NCBI GenBank assembly: GCA_021845665.1
Contig: JAJZVO010000033.1
Coordinates: 1-47,944 of the forward strand
Reading direction: 5' to 3'
DNA from: Bacteroidota bacterium
Lineage (GTDB): Bacteria; Bacteroidota; Ignavibacteria; Kryptoniales; JAKASW01
DNA: 47,944 bases
In this document: piece by piece, positions 9,401-16,991 of the stretch
Layout of the letters: each line of letters begins with the position of its first letter
Position numbering within the stretch: the first letter of the stretch is position 1
Program-made: the position numbers and the translations under genes
The notes under the pieces: model-generated
Told to the model about the DNA's origin: nothing
Seen by the model: the letters and a program-made list of their open reading frames with translations, nothing else
Databases searched by the model: none

Positions 9401-10932
9401 GTGGGGTCCTCGAGCAATGTCTGCATTTCACTCGACACTTTTGCGGCCCATGCTGGTATCAACCATACGTATGTCGGGAGAAACAAACCTAACACAAAAA
9501 ATGGCAGCAGAGCCGATCCTAGATAGAGGATAAAGGCATAGACAGCCGCTGCTGCGAACTCAGCAGGCAAGATCAGAAGAATCGCGACTGCTGGACCCCT
9601 CAACGCCTTTCTGGAGGAGAGAGCAAGAGTATTTTCAAGTTGGACGAGCACAAGCGGGAGACAGATTGAATATCCCGCTCCATAAGCCAGTTCAGAGGCA
9701 GGCGGTCTCAAGAGTATTCCGACGGCCGCAACGATCGAAAGGTTTGCAAGAGAAACAAGGCTCCATGCCGATATAGTCTTAACCAGGACAAACCTTTTCA
9801 CGTTGAATGGGAAAATTGCAAGATGTTTAAGGCGCAGGCCGTGTTTGCCGAGGTGTCCTTCTGTAATCTGAAAACCCAGAATTTGAGTGACAAAGAAAAT
9901 CGCTAACATAACGTAACCGAATCGATACTGGAGATGAGAAGACGCCTTCGCTAAGAGAATAACTATCATAACAGGAAGCAGCGGAAAGACGAAGAAGAAC
10001 TTCTCTTCTTTCTGGAGTATTTTCCACTCTAAGGAAATAAGAGAGCTTGTCTTTTGTGAATAGACCTTCGTCCCATCGGTTATATGCCCAATTAAGCCTT
10101 CTTGTCTTGAGCTCGCAATATTCGTTAGGGATGAATTTGATCTTTGCTTTGCGGAGGTCCTCTTCATGCCGCCCAAGGACGACGAGAGTCGAAAATGGAG
10201 AGCGGGTCTATCTAACAGCGAGTCTGCCACCAGAGTCGCCGCTGCTAAAGCGACAAACAGAAGGGCGAGGCGAGTGATTTCAAGGTATGCCGTGCCGATG
10301 GACAGGGTGAGAATACCCTGAAACCCGCCGACAAATTCGGATACGACCGGCAGATTCCCGCTCCCTCCAAATTTTACATGCATAAGACTCAGGGCAAGAT
10401 ACGGCACGAAAAGCAGAACGCTTACAACATCCGTGACAGTCCTTACCCCGAACCGATGCGATAGCGCTTTAAGGATAAGAAACAACATGAAGAAGATTTC
10501 TGAAATCACAAGATAGGTGAAAGCGAAAAGTAGGGGTACAACAATTGCGAGCAGAGCACCCATTCTCATCCAAACACTTATGAAAGCACAAAGCATTGGG
10601 AGCGCGTACAGAATCATCCTCTTGTCGGCCGTGAACAATAAAAAGCGAACTGAAACAGAACTCATGCGAGATAAGGGGAACACACTTAGTGCATAACCAT
10701 CGAGAATTGTATTAACCTGGCGAAGTCGGGCATTAACAAATACATATTCATAAAGCAGGAGAAAGCCGATGAACATTCCTGAAAGGTGTCGTTCATTTGT
10801 AACGACTGATGCCAATAGCAATCCCGAAAGGACTATCCCCATAAGAGTGACCAACGCATACGACAGGACGGGGCTTGGAGTTTCTCTCCCCGACGCTGCG
10901 AGGTTGGTTTTTATTGCGATACTCAGATTCAT
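9397..10932 (-). CDS. ABC-2-like exporter permease
   Basis: A 511-residue very hydrophobic protein with two halves of about six membrane segments each. They are separated by a polar loop near residues 245-310 rich in Ser/Lys (GGMKRTSAKQRSNSSLTN). It is coupled to the ATPase by ATGA. No peptidase domain is present, which fits with the C39 peptidase being encoded separately upstream. It is separated from the peptide gene by a perfect stem-loop. Family assignment rests on topology and context rather than a sharp motif. Confidence 0.8.
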   Translation of the reverse strand: MNLSIAIKTNLAASGRETPSPVLSYALVTLMGIVLSGLLLASVVTNERHLSGMFIGFLLLYEYVFVNARLRQVNTILDGYALSVFPLSRMSSVSVRFLLFTADKRMILYALPMLCAFISVWMRMGALLAIVVPLLFAFTYLVISEIFFMLFLILKALSHRFGVRTVTDVVSVLLFVPYLALSLMHVKFGGSGNLPVVSEFVGGFQGILTLSIGTAYLEITRLALLFVALAAATLVADSLLDRPALHFRLSSSLGGMKRTSAKQRSNSSLTNIASSRQEGLIGHITDGTKVYSQKTSSLISLEWKILQKEEKFFFVFPLLPVMIVILLAKASSHLQYRFGYVMLAIFFVTQILGFQITEGHLGKHGLRLKHLAIFPFNVKRFVLVKTISAWSLVSLANLSIVAAVGILLRPPASELAYGAGYSICLPLVLVQLENTLALSSRKALRGPAVAILLILPAEFAAAAVYAFILYLGSALLPFFVLGLFLPTYVWLIPAWAAKVSSEMQTLLEDPT

Positions 10933-10997
10933 GGAATTGTCTCGCTCACCAATCCAATTCTTGGTTCCTCAATTGCACTAAGCAGACTTTCGTTAAT

Positions 10998-11024
10998 GCC
11001 AAGGGTGGTCTTCCCACCCTTGGC
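10998..11024. terminator. Perfect 11-bp stem-loop between the peptide gene and the exporter genes
   Basis: Arms GCCAAGGGTGG and CCACCCTTGGC with a 5-nt loop (TCTTC). There is no U-run on either strand, so it is not a classic terminator. Placed after the Gly-Gly peptide gene and before the permease gene, it could slow transcription or protect the 3' end of the upstream mRNA. It may also be a member of the short palindromes seen elsewhere in the window. Confidence 0.45.
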
Positions 11025-11043
11025 CCAAGGAAGACACCGCGTT

Positions 11044-11271
11044 CTAGACAGGCGACGGGATGCAAGCAGCGGCTATTCCGAATCCGCCGCTTGCTATGAT
11101 CGAGGCTGCCGCCCCCCAACCAAGGGGACCTGTCAGCGCTGCTCCAATGAACCCGAAGCCAACAGCGGCCAGACCTAGTGCGCATCCCAATGTTCCACCG
11201 GCTATTGCCAACATCTCGGTGTTGGTAAGTTGGAGCGTAGCAGACGGTCGACTGGGCCTCGCCGAAGCCAT
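11044..11271 (-). CDS. Double-glycine-leader, two-cysteine bacteriocin-like peptide precursor (frame possibly broken)
   Basis: From ATG 11271 the 75-residue product has a leader part with TNTEMLAIAGG (Gly25-Gly26), the classic shape of a C39-cleaved leader. The predicted core is 49 residues, rich in Gly/Ala and aromatic, with only two cysteines, near its ends (C30 and C70; core positions 4 and 44). A C39 peptidase, thioredoxin-like and MauE-like genes and an ABC exporter are in the same cluster. There is no Shine-Dalgarno for this ATG. A strong one lies 50 nt further up ahead of a different frame that reads as a Sec signal peptide. The gene may therefore be frameshifted or start differently. 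Class II bacteriocin-like is inferred from shape; I know of no close relative. Confidence 0.65.
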   Translation of the reverse strand: MASARPSRPSATLQLTNTEMLAIAGGTLGCALGLAAVGFGFIGAALTGPLGWGAAASIIASGGFGIAAACIPSPV

Positions 11272-11331
11272 GTCGTCAGCACTATCATGAGCACTAAGAT
11301 ACCTGAGAGTATCTTCTTCGTGTTTACCTCC
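11272..11331 (-). other. Orphan Shine-Dalgarno plus signal-peptide frame ahead of the Gly-Gly peptide
   Basis: GGAGGT (11331-11326) is followed 4 nt later by ACG (11321-11319) where ATG would be ideal. Reading on gives KKILSGILVLMIVLTT, a textbook Sec signal core. One extra base near 11273 would join it in frame to MASARPSRPS and the Gly-Gly leader. So either the ancestral precursor began here with a Sec signal and has lost its start codon and one base, or the sequence has two errors. A GTG at 11333 in the same frame is another possible start. Confidence 0.5.
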
Positions 11332-11460
11332 ACTTGTTCTTGGTGATTGTTTAGTTTAGCATTCTTGCTCACTCCGGCCTGCCTGTCTTTCGCAGACCTG
11401 GAAAGCACGGTGCGGCGGCCGAACCGCATCATACATCCGCATCCGCAATCGACAGTCCAG

Positions 11461-11477
11461 TCCCGACAAAGCCGGGA
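11461..11477. repeat. Short palindrome TCCCGACAAAGCCGGGA
   Basis: 5-bp arms with a 7-nt loop inside the 190-bp gap between the 28-codon ORF and the peptide precursor. The rest of that gap holds an open frame (to 11528) that I regard as non-coding. It belongs to the same style of palindrome as those at 16915-16934 and 44177-44193. Confidence 0.35.
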
Positions 11478-11524
11478 TCCTTTCGGATGAGCAAGTTGTG
11501 CGCGCACAAACTCCTTCATTCTCA

Positions 11525-11611
11525 TCATTCATTGCCGGTTTTTTGTCTATTTCTCCATTCCAGGAATGAAAAAGAGATTGTCAGCCCGACTATGAACGCT
11601 CCATGAATCAT
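11525..11611 (-). CDS. 28-residue putative small membrane protein
   Basis: ATG follows directly on the TAG of the C39 peptidase gene, with GGGAG about 11 nt upstream, inside the peptidase C-terminus. The product has a hydrophobic first half (MIHGAFIVGLTISFSFLEW) and a polar basic tail (RNRQKTGNE). Not related by eye to the two 31-residue paralogues. Its coupling and hydrophobicity support a real micro-ORF, but the length allows chance. Confidence 0.4.
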   Translation of the reverse strand: MIHGAFIVGLTISFSFLEWRNRQKTGNE

Positions 11612-12229
11612 CTAATTGTTTCTCCCTTTCTTGAACACAAGTGTTTCCCCGTTCCATATCTTCCGGAAATTAACGAGGCTCATTTCTACCTTTCCGAGAG
11701 CGGGGTCGGAGAGGACGATATCTCCGTCCCGCGTAACACTGTCGGCCACGACGAAATGATCGCCGCGAACGAAGACTATTGCCGGCATCGGCGCCTTAAC
11801 GAAGTCTTTGATATTGTATATCCAGCCATCCGCGCCTAGACCTTTCGTCTCGGCCATCTCTTTGAGAGACAACATGCTCGAGCCTTTGGCGGTTAACCCG
11901 ATATGTCTGTCGATTTCGGATAAGGTTGAACGAATTCCGTAATGATCGAAAATCATTTTCAGCGACGCGGGCCCGCAGTTGTTTGGCATGGTTTGCATGG
12001 TTACTCCGTTCGTGCCGAGGTACCTAGCGCCGATCCACCAGGCCGAGACTTCGCCGAACGAGTTGGGTGAAGTCAGCACATATGCCGCGCCCGCAAGAAC
12101 CGCCGCAAAAAGCAAAAGGGCCGACAGCCCTGCGGCTGCCAAGAGTTTTCTTCGTCTTGAAGATGTCTGCCTTTCGAGCACTCCTGTCAAAGGACTTTCC
12201 TCCGGCAATTGGCTGGTTTCATCTTTCAA
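11612..12229 (-). CDS. Membrane-anchored stand-alone C39-family peptidase
   Basis: A 205-residue protein. The N-terminal basic stretch SSRRRK precedes one membrane helix (about 28-52), which by positive-inside logic puts the rest in the periplasm. The domain then shows the C39 triad: Cys85 in MPNNCGPASLKMIF, His158 in RGDHFVVAD and Asp175 in LSDPALGK. C39 peptidases cut after Gly-Gly leaders and are usually fused to ABC exporters; this one is separate. The start is TTG at 12229, overlapping the thioredoxin-like stop by 11 bp. The likely substrate is the TNTEMLAIAGG precursor 340 bp downstream. Confidence 0.88.
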   Translation of the reverse strand: MKDETSQLPEESPLTGVLERQTSSRRRKLLAAAGLSALLLFAAVLAGAAYVLTSPNSFGEVSAWWIGARYLGTNGVTMQTMPNNCGPASLKMIFDHYGIRSTLSEIDRHIGLTAKGSSMLSLKEMAETKGLGADGWIYNIKDFVKAPMPAIVFVRGDHFVVADSVTRDGDIVLSDPALGKVEMSLVNFRKIWNGETLVFKKGRNN

Positions 12230-12743
12230 TGCGATGTTTTTCTCCCATGAATGCTTCTATGGATCGATCTAGTATGCCGGGCCTGACTTCCCCCAACACT
12301 TCGTTTCTCAGGACGAGATTGCTGTCGACAAGAAATGTTACAGGCACCATAGATATCCCGAACGCCTTTTCAATTTCTCCATTGGTGCCGACATACACCG
12401 GGAACGATACGCGGCTTTTCGAAACCAGCTCTCTTGTTGTGTCGGGCTTGCTCATCGATAGGCCGGCGAAATGAAGAACATCGCCATATTTCTGCTTCAT
12501 CGCGCTGAATACCGAAAGCATCGCGATGCAATGAGGACATTCAGCACTGAATATAATGAGAACGCTTCTTTTGTGAATGAAACTACCGCTGGTGATTTTC
12601 TTCCCGGCAAGACTTGTCAGGTTGATTCGTGGGATGGTCTTCCCAATGGGAAGCGGTTTGACGTCTATGCTCGCATGAAGATAAGTCAAGACAACGACGG
12701 GTATCGCAATAATTACTACTAACGCAACCAAGAAGCGATCCAT
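12219..12743 (-). CDS. TlpA/AhpC-like thioredoxin-fold protein, membrane-anchored
   Basis: A 174-residue protein with an N-terminal membrane anchor (about 4-22) and a periplasmic thioredoxin-fold domain. The active site is FSAECPHCIAML (C69, C72) and the cis-proline is in ISMVPVTFLVD. CPHC is the DsbA-like dipeptide, which favours oxidising chemistry. AAGGAA sits just before the ATG. It is coupled to the C39 gene. A role in making the C30-C70 disulfide of the cluster peptide, with the MauE-like protein as partner, is inference. Confidence 0.85.
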   Translation of the reverse strand: MDRFLVALVVIIAIPVVVLTYLHASIDVKPLPIGKTIPRINLTSLAGKKITSGSFIHKRSVLIIFSAECPHCIAMLSVFSAMKQKYGDVLHFAGLSMSKPDTTRELVSKSRVSFPVYVGTNGEIEKAFGISMVPVTFLVDSNLVLRNEVLGEVRPGILDRSIEAFMGEKHRIER

Positions 12744-12833
12744 TTCCTTCCGGGGAGATGTAAAGACGGACTCGGATCAATGGTCGTCTCGAAGATATCG
12801 ACTGGCGCTGCAATAGTCTGAGAGTCGTGGGCT

Positions 12834-12929
12834 TCACTTCACGAGGAAATGAATGGTTAAGTACATTCCCAATGTAATTATGAACATTCTGACAAACTCT
12901 CTGAAGAAAGGCGATTTTATACGGTACAT
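12834..12929 (-). CDS. 31-residue small membrane protein, copy A
   Basis: Starts 2 nt after the stop of the lipoprotein gene, with GGAG inside that gene's last codons 7-8 nt upstream of ATG. The product has IKSP (4-7), REFVR (10-14) and FII (16-18), then a hydrophobic stretch with Tyr23 and a final Lys31. It is identical to copy B (7311-7406) at 16 of 31 positions without gaps. Conservation at the protein level, with different synonymous codons, argues that both are real genes. Family unknown. Confidence 0.72.
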   Translation of the reverse strand: MYRIKSPFFREFVRMFIITLGMYLTIHFLVK

Positions 12930-12931
12930 TT

Positions 12932-13837
12932 CTACTCTCCTTCTCTGGAAGAATTTAACAAAAGCGATCTTCCAGGCAAATCATTTGCTCCGTATTGCGC
13001 ATACGTCAAATACTGCCAAATGTCTGTAATGGCCTGGCCGGCAGATCCGCCGAGAGCGCCAGCGGTCGCGCCCGCACCGGCGCATGCACCCAGCGTCAGT
13101 TCCGCACACCCTGTTGCAATAGCGCCGAGCGCTCCCGTGACGGCTCCACCGACGTCCGCTCCGACGATTGGACCGATTGCTCCTCCAATCCCCGAGCCAT
13201 TTCCTGATCCGGGCGGTTCCGTCGGCACTTTAACAGAATCCACTACATCGACTCTTTGATTGCTGTTTGTTGCTGAGAGCGCTTCCTCCCAGTTTTGGTA
13301 ATTTGCAGCCCAGTAACTGGCTGAACTTTGAGCAACCGAAGCCACCATCAGGACGATGGCGGAACTGTCCGGTCCGAGTGTGTTGTACGCTTGTTCTTCT
13401 ATAGTATTCAGGGAAAAGAAAAACTGTGCCGAATCCTGTGCTGATAACGAATCGACTAATGTGTATATGTTCCTGATGTATCCCATTTGTTCACTGGACA
13501 GGGAGCCGGCCGACACCGAACTGACTTTCAACTTACTTGGATGGAACGGTGCCTCAGATGCGGTTATAAACTGGCTTATTGACAGTTCGCCTTGTCCTTT
13601 GCTCTGTAGGAACGTGATGCCATAGTTCTGAACATCACTCAAAAGGCTTCCTTCACTAGCTTTTGACGCGACTGATATGCCACTGCGCGTCAATCTCTGG
13701 AAAATGTAACTCAATCCTTCGTTATGCTCCTGCCCGACGTATGAGTAGAGATTCTTGAATTGCCGCTGGTTGTTTGAAACCGGGTTGGCCCCGCGTTCGG
13801 AACATGATTGGATGATAAATGAAGTTGAGATCATCAT
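12932..13837 (-). CDS. Lipoprotein with C-terminal glycine-zipper, two-Cys tail
   Basis: A 301-residue protein with a lipobox-like IIQSC (Cys12) and a GQEHNEGL segment (35-42). A helical-looking middle follows, then, after a PPGSGNGSG linker (about 208-216), a tail of about 60 residues made almost only of Gly, Ala, Ile and Val with two cysteines (C244, C252). That tail resembles membrane-inserting glycine zippers. The signal sequence from ATG 13837 is short; the frame stays open upstream with RWVALT but no start codon. It heads the minus-strand cluster. It may be a second effector or an accessory or immunity lipoprotein; function unknown. Confidence 0.7.
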   Translation of the reverse strand: MMISTSFIIQSCSERGANPVSNNQRQFKNLYSYVGQEHNEGLSYIFQRLTRSGISVASKASEGSLLSDVQNYGITFLQSKGQGELSISQFITASEAPFHPSKLKVSSVSAGSLSSEQMGYIRNIYTLVDSLSAQDSAQFFFSLNTIEEQAYNTLGPDSSAIVLMVASVAQSSASYWAANYQNWEEALSATNSNQRVDVVDSVKVPTEPPGSGNGSGIGGAIGPIVGADVGGAVTGALGAIATGCAELTLGACAGAGATAGALGGSAGQAITDIWQYLTYAQYGANDLPGRSLLLNSSREGE

Positions 13838-14472
13838 TGTAAGGGCAACCCATCTAGCGCTGAGTATGTCTATCGTATGTGTCTGAATCTCTACCGCCCC
13901 ATATTGGTTTTCTTTGCTGCCTCTTTCATACTGAAGATCAGGAAAGCACCTCTAAATTCAAGTCCGCACTTTCGGACGCAACTCGCGATCGTTACAACCA
14001 GACTCGTTGAATTAGTTCGTGCGAGATCAGGTGTGTCCCCGCTGTTAATTTCGCAAACATGTGCAGCCAGCATCACTATGCCTTCCTTCGCAGCTGAATC
14101 TAACCTGATTCTACGTCCGGATGGCGGTTACCCTGCTTAAATGTTTTCCCTGTCTTCTTGTACTACCGCCAGCACTTTGCTGTACTATTGCTTTTCGAGA
14201 TTATAGCTCATTTGTATTGATATATCAAGAGGCAGAACAAAATTCTTACGGTGAAACTTAACATCCCCTTGATGAGGTGATTGTGCCATGATGTCGTGAG
14301 GATAGCAGGCTTGCAAGCTCAGATTGTTTTTCCAGGACAATCTGATTATCATGGTTCAGAGGAGACGGGAACGCCTCGCGTTCGCATTACGAATCGTTTG
14401 TTTCTCAAGTACAAATAACATCCGAAGGATTATGAATCAGCCTGCCGAACCTTCGGGAAAGGAAGCTGCCTC
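13838..14472. other. Divergent intergenic region
   Basis: Lies between the minus-strand peptide cluster and the plus-strand metalloprotease gene, so it should hold promoters for both. I see no convincing -35/-10 pair. A 61-codon minus-strand frame at 13891-14076 has no family resemblance. AAAGGAAG before 14473 is the metalloprotease ribosome binding site. Confidence 0.5.
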
Positions 14473-16914
14473 ATGAAAAAGTCTCTTACCCTGCTCTTTG
14501 CTTTTCTGATGCTTTGCGGAATTTCGTTTGCCCGGTCGTCTGCATCATCATCGTTCCCCACAATACGGGAAAAGACTGCCGGCATGAAAGAATATCCCGG
14601 CTATTTCACATTCTACTGGGACGCGAAGGAAGGAAAAATCTGGCTCGAAATCAGCAGGTGGGACAAGGAGTTCCTCTATGTGAACACGCTGCCGCACGGC
14701 GTCGGCTCAAACGACATCGGCCTCGACAGGGGACAGATAGGCAACGAGCGAATTGTGGAATTCGTCAGGAGCGGCCCGAAGGTGCTCCTTCTCCAGCCGA
14801 ACCCTTCGTTCAGAGCAACGAGCGGGAATGAGATGGAAAAGATGGCGGTAAGAGAGGCCTTCGCACAGTCGGTCCTGTGGGGCTTCGATGTCGCTGCGAA
14901 AAGCGGGGACACGGTTCTCGTCGACGCGACCGGATTCCTCCTGAGGGACGCGCACCACGTCATCGAAACTCTGCGTGATGAGAAACAGGGAAACTACAGG
15001 CTCGATCCGGGCAGGTCCGCGATATACATGCCGCGGACAAAGAATTTCCCCGACAACTCCGAGTTCGAGGCGATCGTAACGTTCGTCGGAGATAACCCTG
15101 GAAGATGGGTGGAACAGGTCGTGCCAAGCCCGGACGCGATCACCGTCCATGTTCATAATTCGTTCATAAAACTTCCCGACGACGGTTACGTTCCTCGCGA
15201 GTACGATCCGAGGGCGGGATACTTCGATATACATTACATGGACTTCTCGGCGCCGCTCGGCGAGCCGATTCACAAGAGAGTCATCATCCGTCATTGGCTC
15301 CAGAAGAAGGACCCGAATGCTGCGCTCAGCGAGCCGGTGAAACCGATCGTTTACTACGTCGACCCCGGCGCCCCGCGCCTGATACGCGAAGCCCTCATAC
15401 AGGGCGCAAGCTGGTGGAACAAAGCCTTCGAGGCGGCTGGCTTCAAGAATGCGTTCATTGTCAAGGTCCTCCCCGACAGCGTCGATCCGATGGACATCAG
15501 ATATAACGTCATACAGTGGGTCGACCGCTACACGAGAGGCTGGTCTTACGGAGAATCGATAGTCGACCCGAGGACCGGCGAGATAATTAAAGGTCAGGTC
15601 ACGCTCGATGCGCTGCGTGCGAGACAGGATTACCTGATCGCGCAGGGACTCCTCGCTCCGTATGCGAAAGGAAAGAACGACTCCGCGGCGATCGAAGATT
15701 TTGTCCTTGCGAGGATACGCCAGCTCGCCGCGCACGAGACCGGACATACACTCGGGCTCTGCCACAATTTCGCCGCCAGCACCGACAACCGCGCGTCCGT
15801 CATGGACTATCCTGCGCCGCTCGTTAAGATCGACAAGGACGGGAAGCTCGATTTGTCCGACGCTTACGCGACAGGTATCGGGAAGTGGGACATAGACGCT
15901 ATCAAGTACGGCTACGAAGAATTTCCAAAAGACACGAATGAAAAAGAGACGCTGAATAAGATCGTCGAGCAGCGGATAAAGAGCGGCATACCGTTTCTTT
16001 CAGACGAGGCCGCTCGTCCCGCCGGAAGCGCGAGTCCGATAGCGCATCTCTGGGACAACGGCTCGAACGCCGTCGATCAGCTCAATCACGTCATGAAAGT
16101 CCGCGCCATCGCCCTGAAGAATTTCGGCGAAGATAACATACGAGTCGGGGAGCCGCTGGCCCACCTTGAAGATGTGCTCGTGCCTATTTACATGTTCCAC
16201 CGCTACATGGTTGTTGCCGCGTCGAAGGTCCTCGGCGGACTGAACTACACTTACGCGGTAAGAGGCGACGGTCAGATTCCCACGACGATGGTTCCGCCTG
16301 CCGAGCAGAGAACCGCGCTCACTGCGTTGCTGAACACCATCAGGCCTGAAACCCTCGCGCTCCCGCAGAGCCTGCTGAAACTTATCCCGCCCCAGCCAGA
16401 CGGCTACATGAGGACGAGAGAGGACTTCAAGGGGAAGACCGGCGTGACGTTCGATGCACTCGCGCCGGCGAGAGCCGCGGCTCAGCTTACCGTCAGCCAG
16501 TTACTAAATCCCGAGCGCGCCGCGAGGTTGATGGAATATCACGCGGAGAATACCGAGTACCCCGGTTTTAATGAGGTGATTGAGAAGCTGGTCGAATCCA
16601 CTTGGAAGACCGACCCGCAAAGCGGTTACCTTGGCGAGATTCAACGTGCGGTCGACAACGTGGTATTGAACAACCTAATGAGACTGGCCGATGATGCCGG
16701 AGCGTCGGAACAGGTGAGGGCGGTTGCTTATTACCAGATTGAAAACCTCAGGAACTGGATACAAGGGCGCGTATCGACCGCAAAAGATCAAGACCTCGTG
16801 GCCGAGTACATCTACTCGTTATCGCAGATCCGGCAATTCCAGGAACATCCGGAGAAGTTCAAAGTGCCTGCGCCTGTGGTTCTCCCACCAGGCGATCCGA
16901 TAGGAGAATATTAG
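14473..16914 (+). CDS. Secreted zinc metalloprotease (DUF5117/DUF4953-like metzincin)
   Basis: An 813-residue protein with a Sec signal peptide (basic MKKS, hydrophobic core, cleavage near SFA). The zinc site is HETGHTLGLCHN starting at His421, the extended HExxHxxGxxH of metzincins, followed by a Met-turn-like SVMDYPAP. N-terminal and C-terminal regions match the layout of the large DUF5117-DUF4953 exported proteins common in Bacteroidota. Substrate unknown. A single gene, with a hairpin pair immediately after its stop. Confidence 0.9.
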   Translation: MKKSLTLLFAFLMLCGISFARSSASSSFPTIREKTAGMKEYPGYFTFYWDAKEGKIWLEISRWDKEFLYVNTLPHGVGSNDIGLDRGQIGNERIVEFVRSGPKVLLLQPNPSFRATSGNEMEKMAVREAFAQSVLWGFDVAAKSGDTVLVDATGFLLRDAHHVIETLRDEKQGNYRLDPGRSAIYMPRTKNFPDNSEFEAIVTFVGDNPGRWVEQVVPSPDAITVHVHNSFIKLPDDGYVPREYDPRAGYFDIHYMDFSAPLGEPIHKRVIIRHWLQKKDPNAALSEPVKPIVYYVDPGAPRLIREALIQGASWWNKAFEAAGFKNAFIVKVLPDSVDPMDIRYNVIQWVDRYTRGWSYGESIVDPRTGEIIKGQVTLDALRARQDYLIAQGLLAPYAKGKNDSAAIEDFVLARIRQLAAHETGHTLGLCHNFAASTDNRASVMDYPAPLVKIDKDGKLDLSDAYATGIGKWDIDAIKYGYEEFPKDTNEKETLNKIVEQRIKSGIPFLSDEAARPAGSASPIAHLWDNGSNAVDQLNHVMKVRAIALKNFGEDNIRVGEPLAHLEDVLVPIYMFHRYMVVAASKVLGGLNYTYAVRGDGQIPTTMVPPAEQRTALTALLNTIRPETLALPQSLLKLIPPQPDGYMRTREDFKGKTGVTFDALAPARAAAQLTVSQLLNPERAARLMEYHAENTEYPGFNEVIEKLVESTWKTDPQSGYLGEIQRAVDNVVLNNLMRLADDAGASEQVRAVAYYQIENLRNWIQGRVSTAKDQDLVAEYIYSLSQIRQFQEHPEKFKVPAPVVLPPGDPIGEY

Positions 16915-16965
16915 CCCCGGCATAAATGCCGGGGAGATTAGAAGGAGGTCACGGACTAGTCCGTG
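16915..16965. repeat. Two adjacent palindromes after the metalloprotease gene
   Basis: CCCCGGCA-TAAA-TGCCGGGG (16915-16934) starts right after the stop codon, and the perfect 16-bp palindrome CACGGACTAGTCCGTG lies at 16950-16965. Neither is followed by a T-run. They may act as a bidirectional 3' structure, or be mobile palindromic units. Confidence 0.55.
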
Positions 16966-16991
16966 GCCGTCCGTAATCAGGAGGGCTGGGT

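Noticed and set aside
11202-11528. 108-codon minus-strand frame starting at ATGA with the 28-codon ORF
   Set aside because: Crosses a palindromic repeat, is Arg/Cys-rich and only its last part (signal-like frame) makes sense; treated as non-coding apart from that leader.
14707-15765. 352-codon minus-strand open frame
   Set aside because: Antisense to the metzincin gene; produced by GC-rich third positions, no signal or motif.
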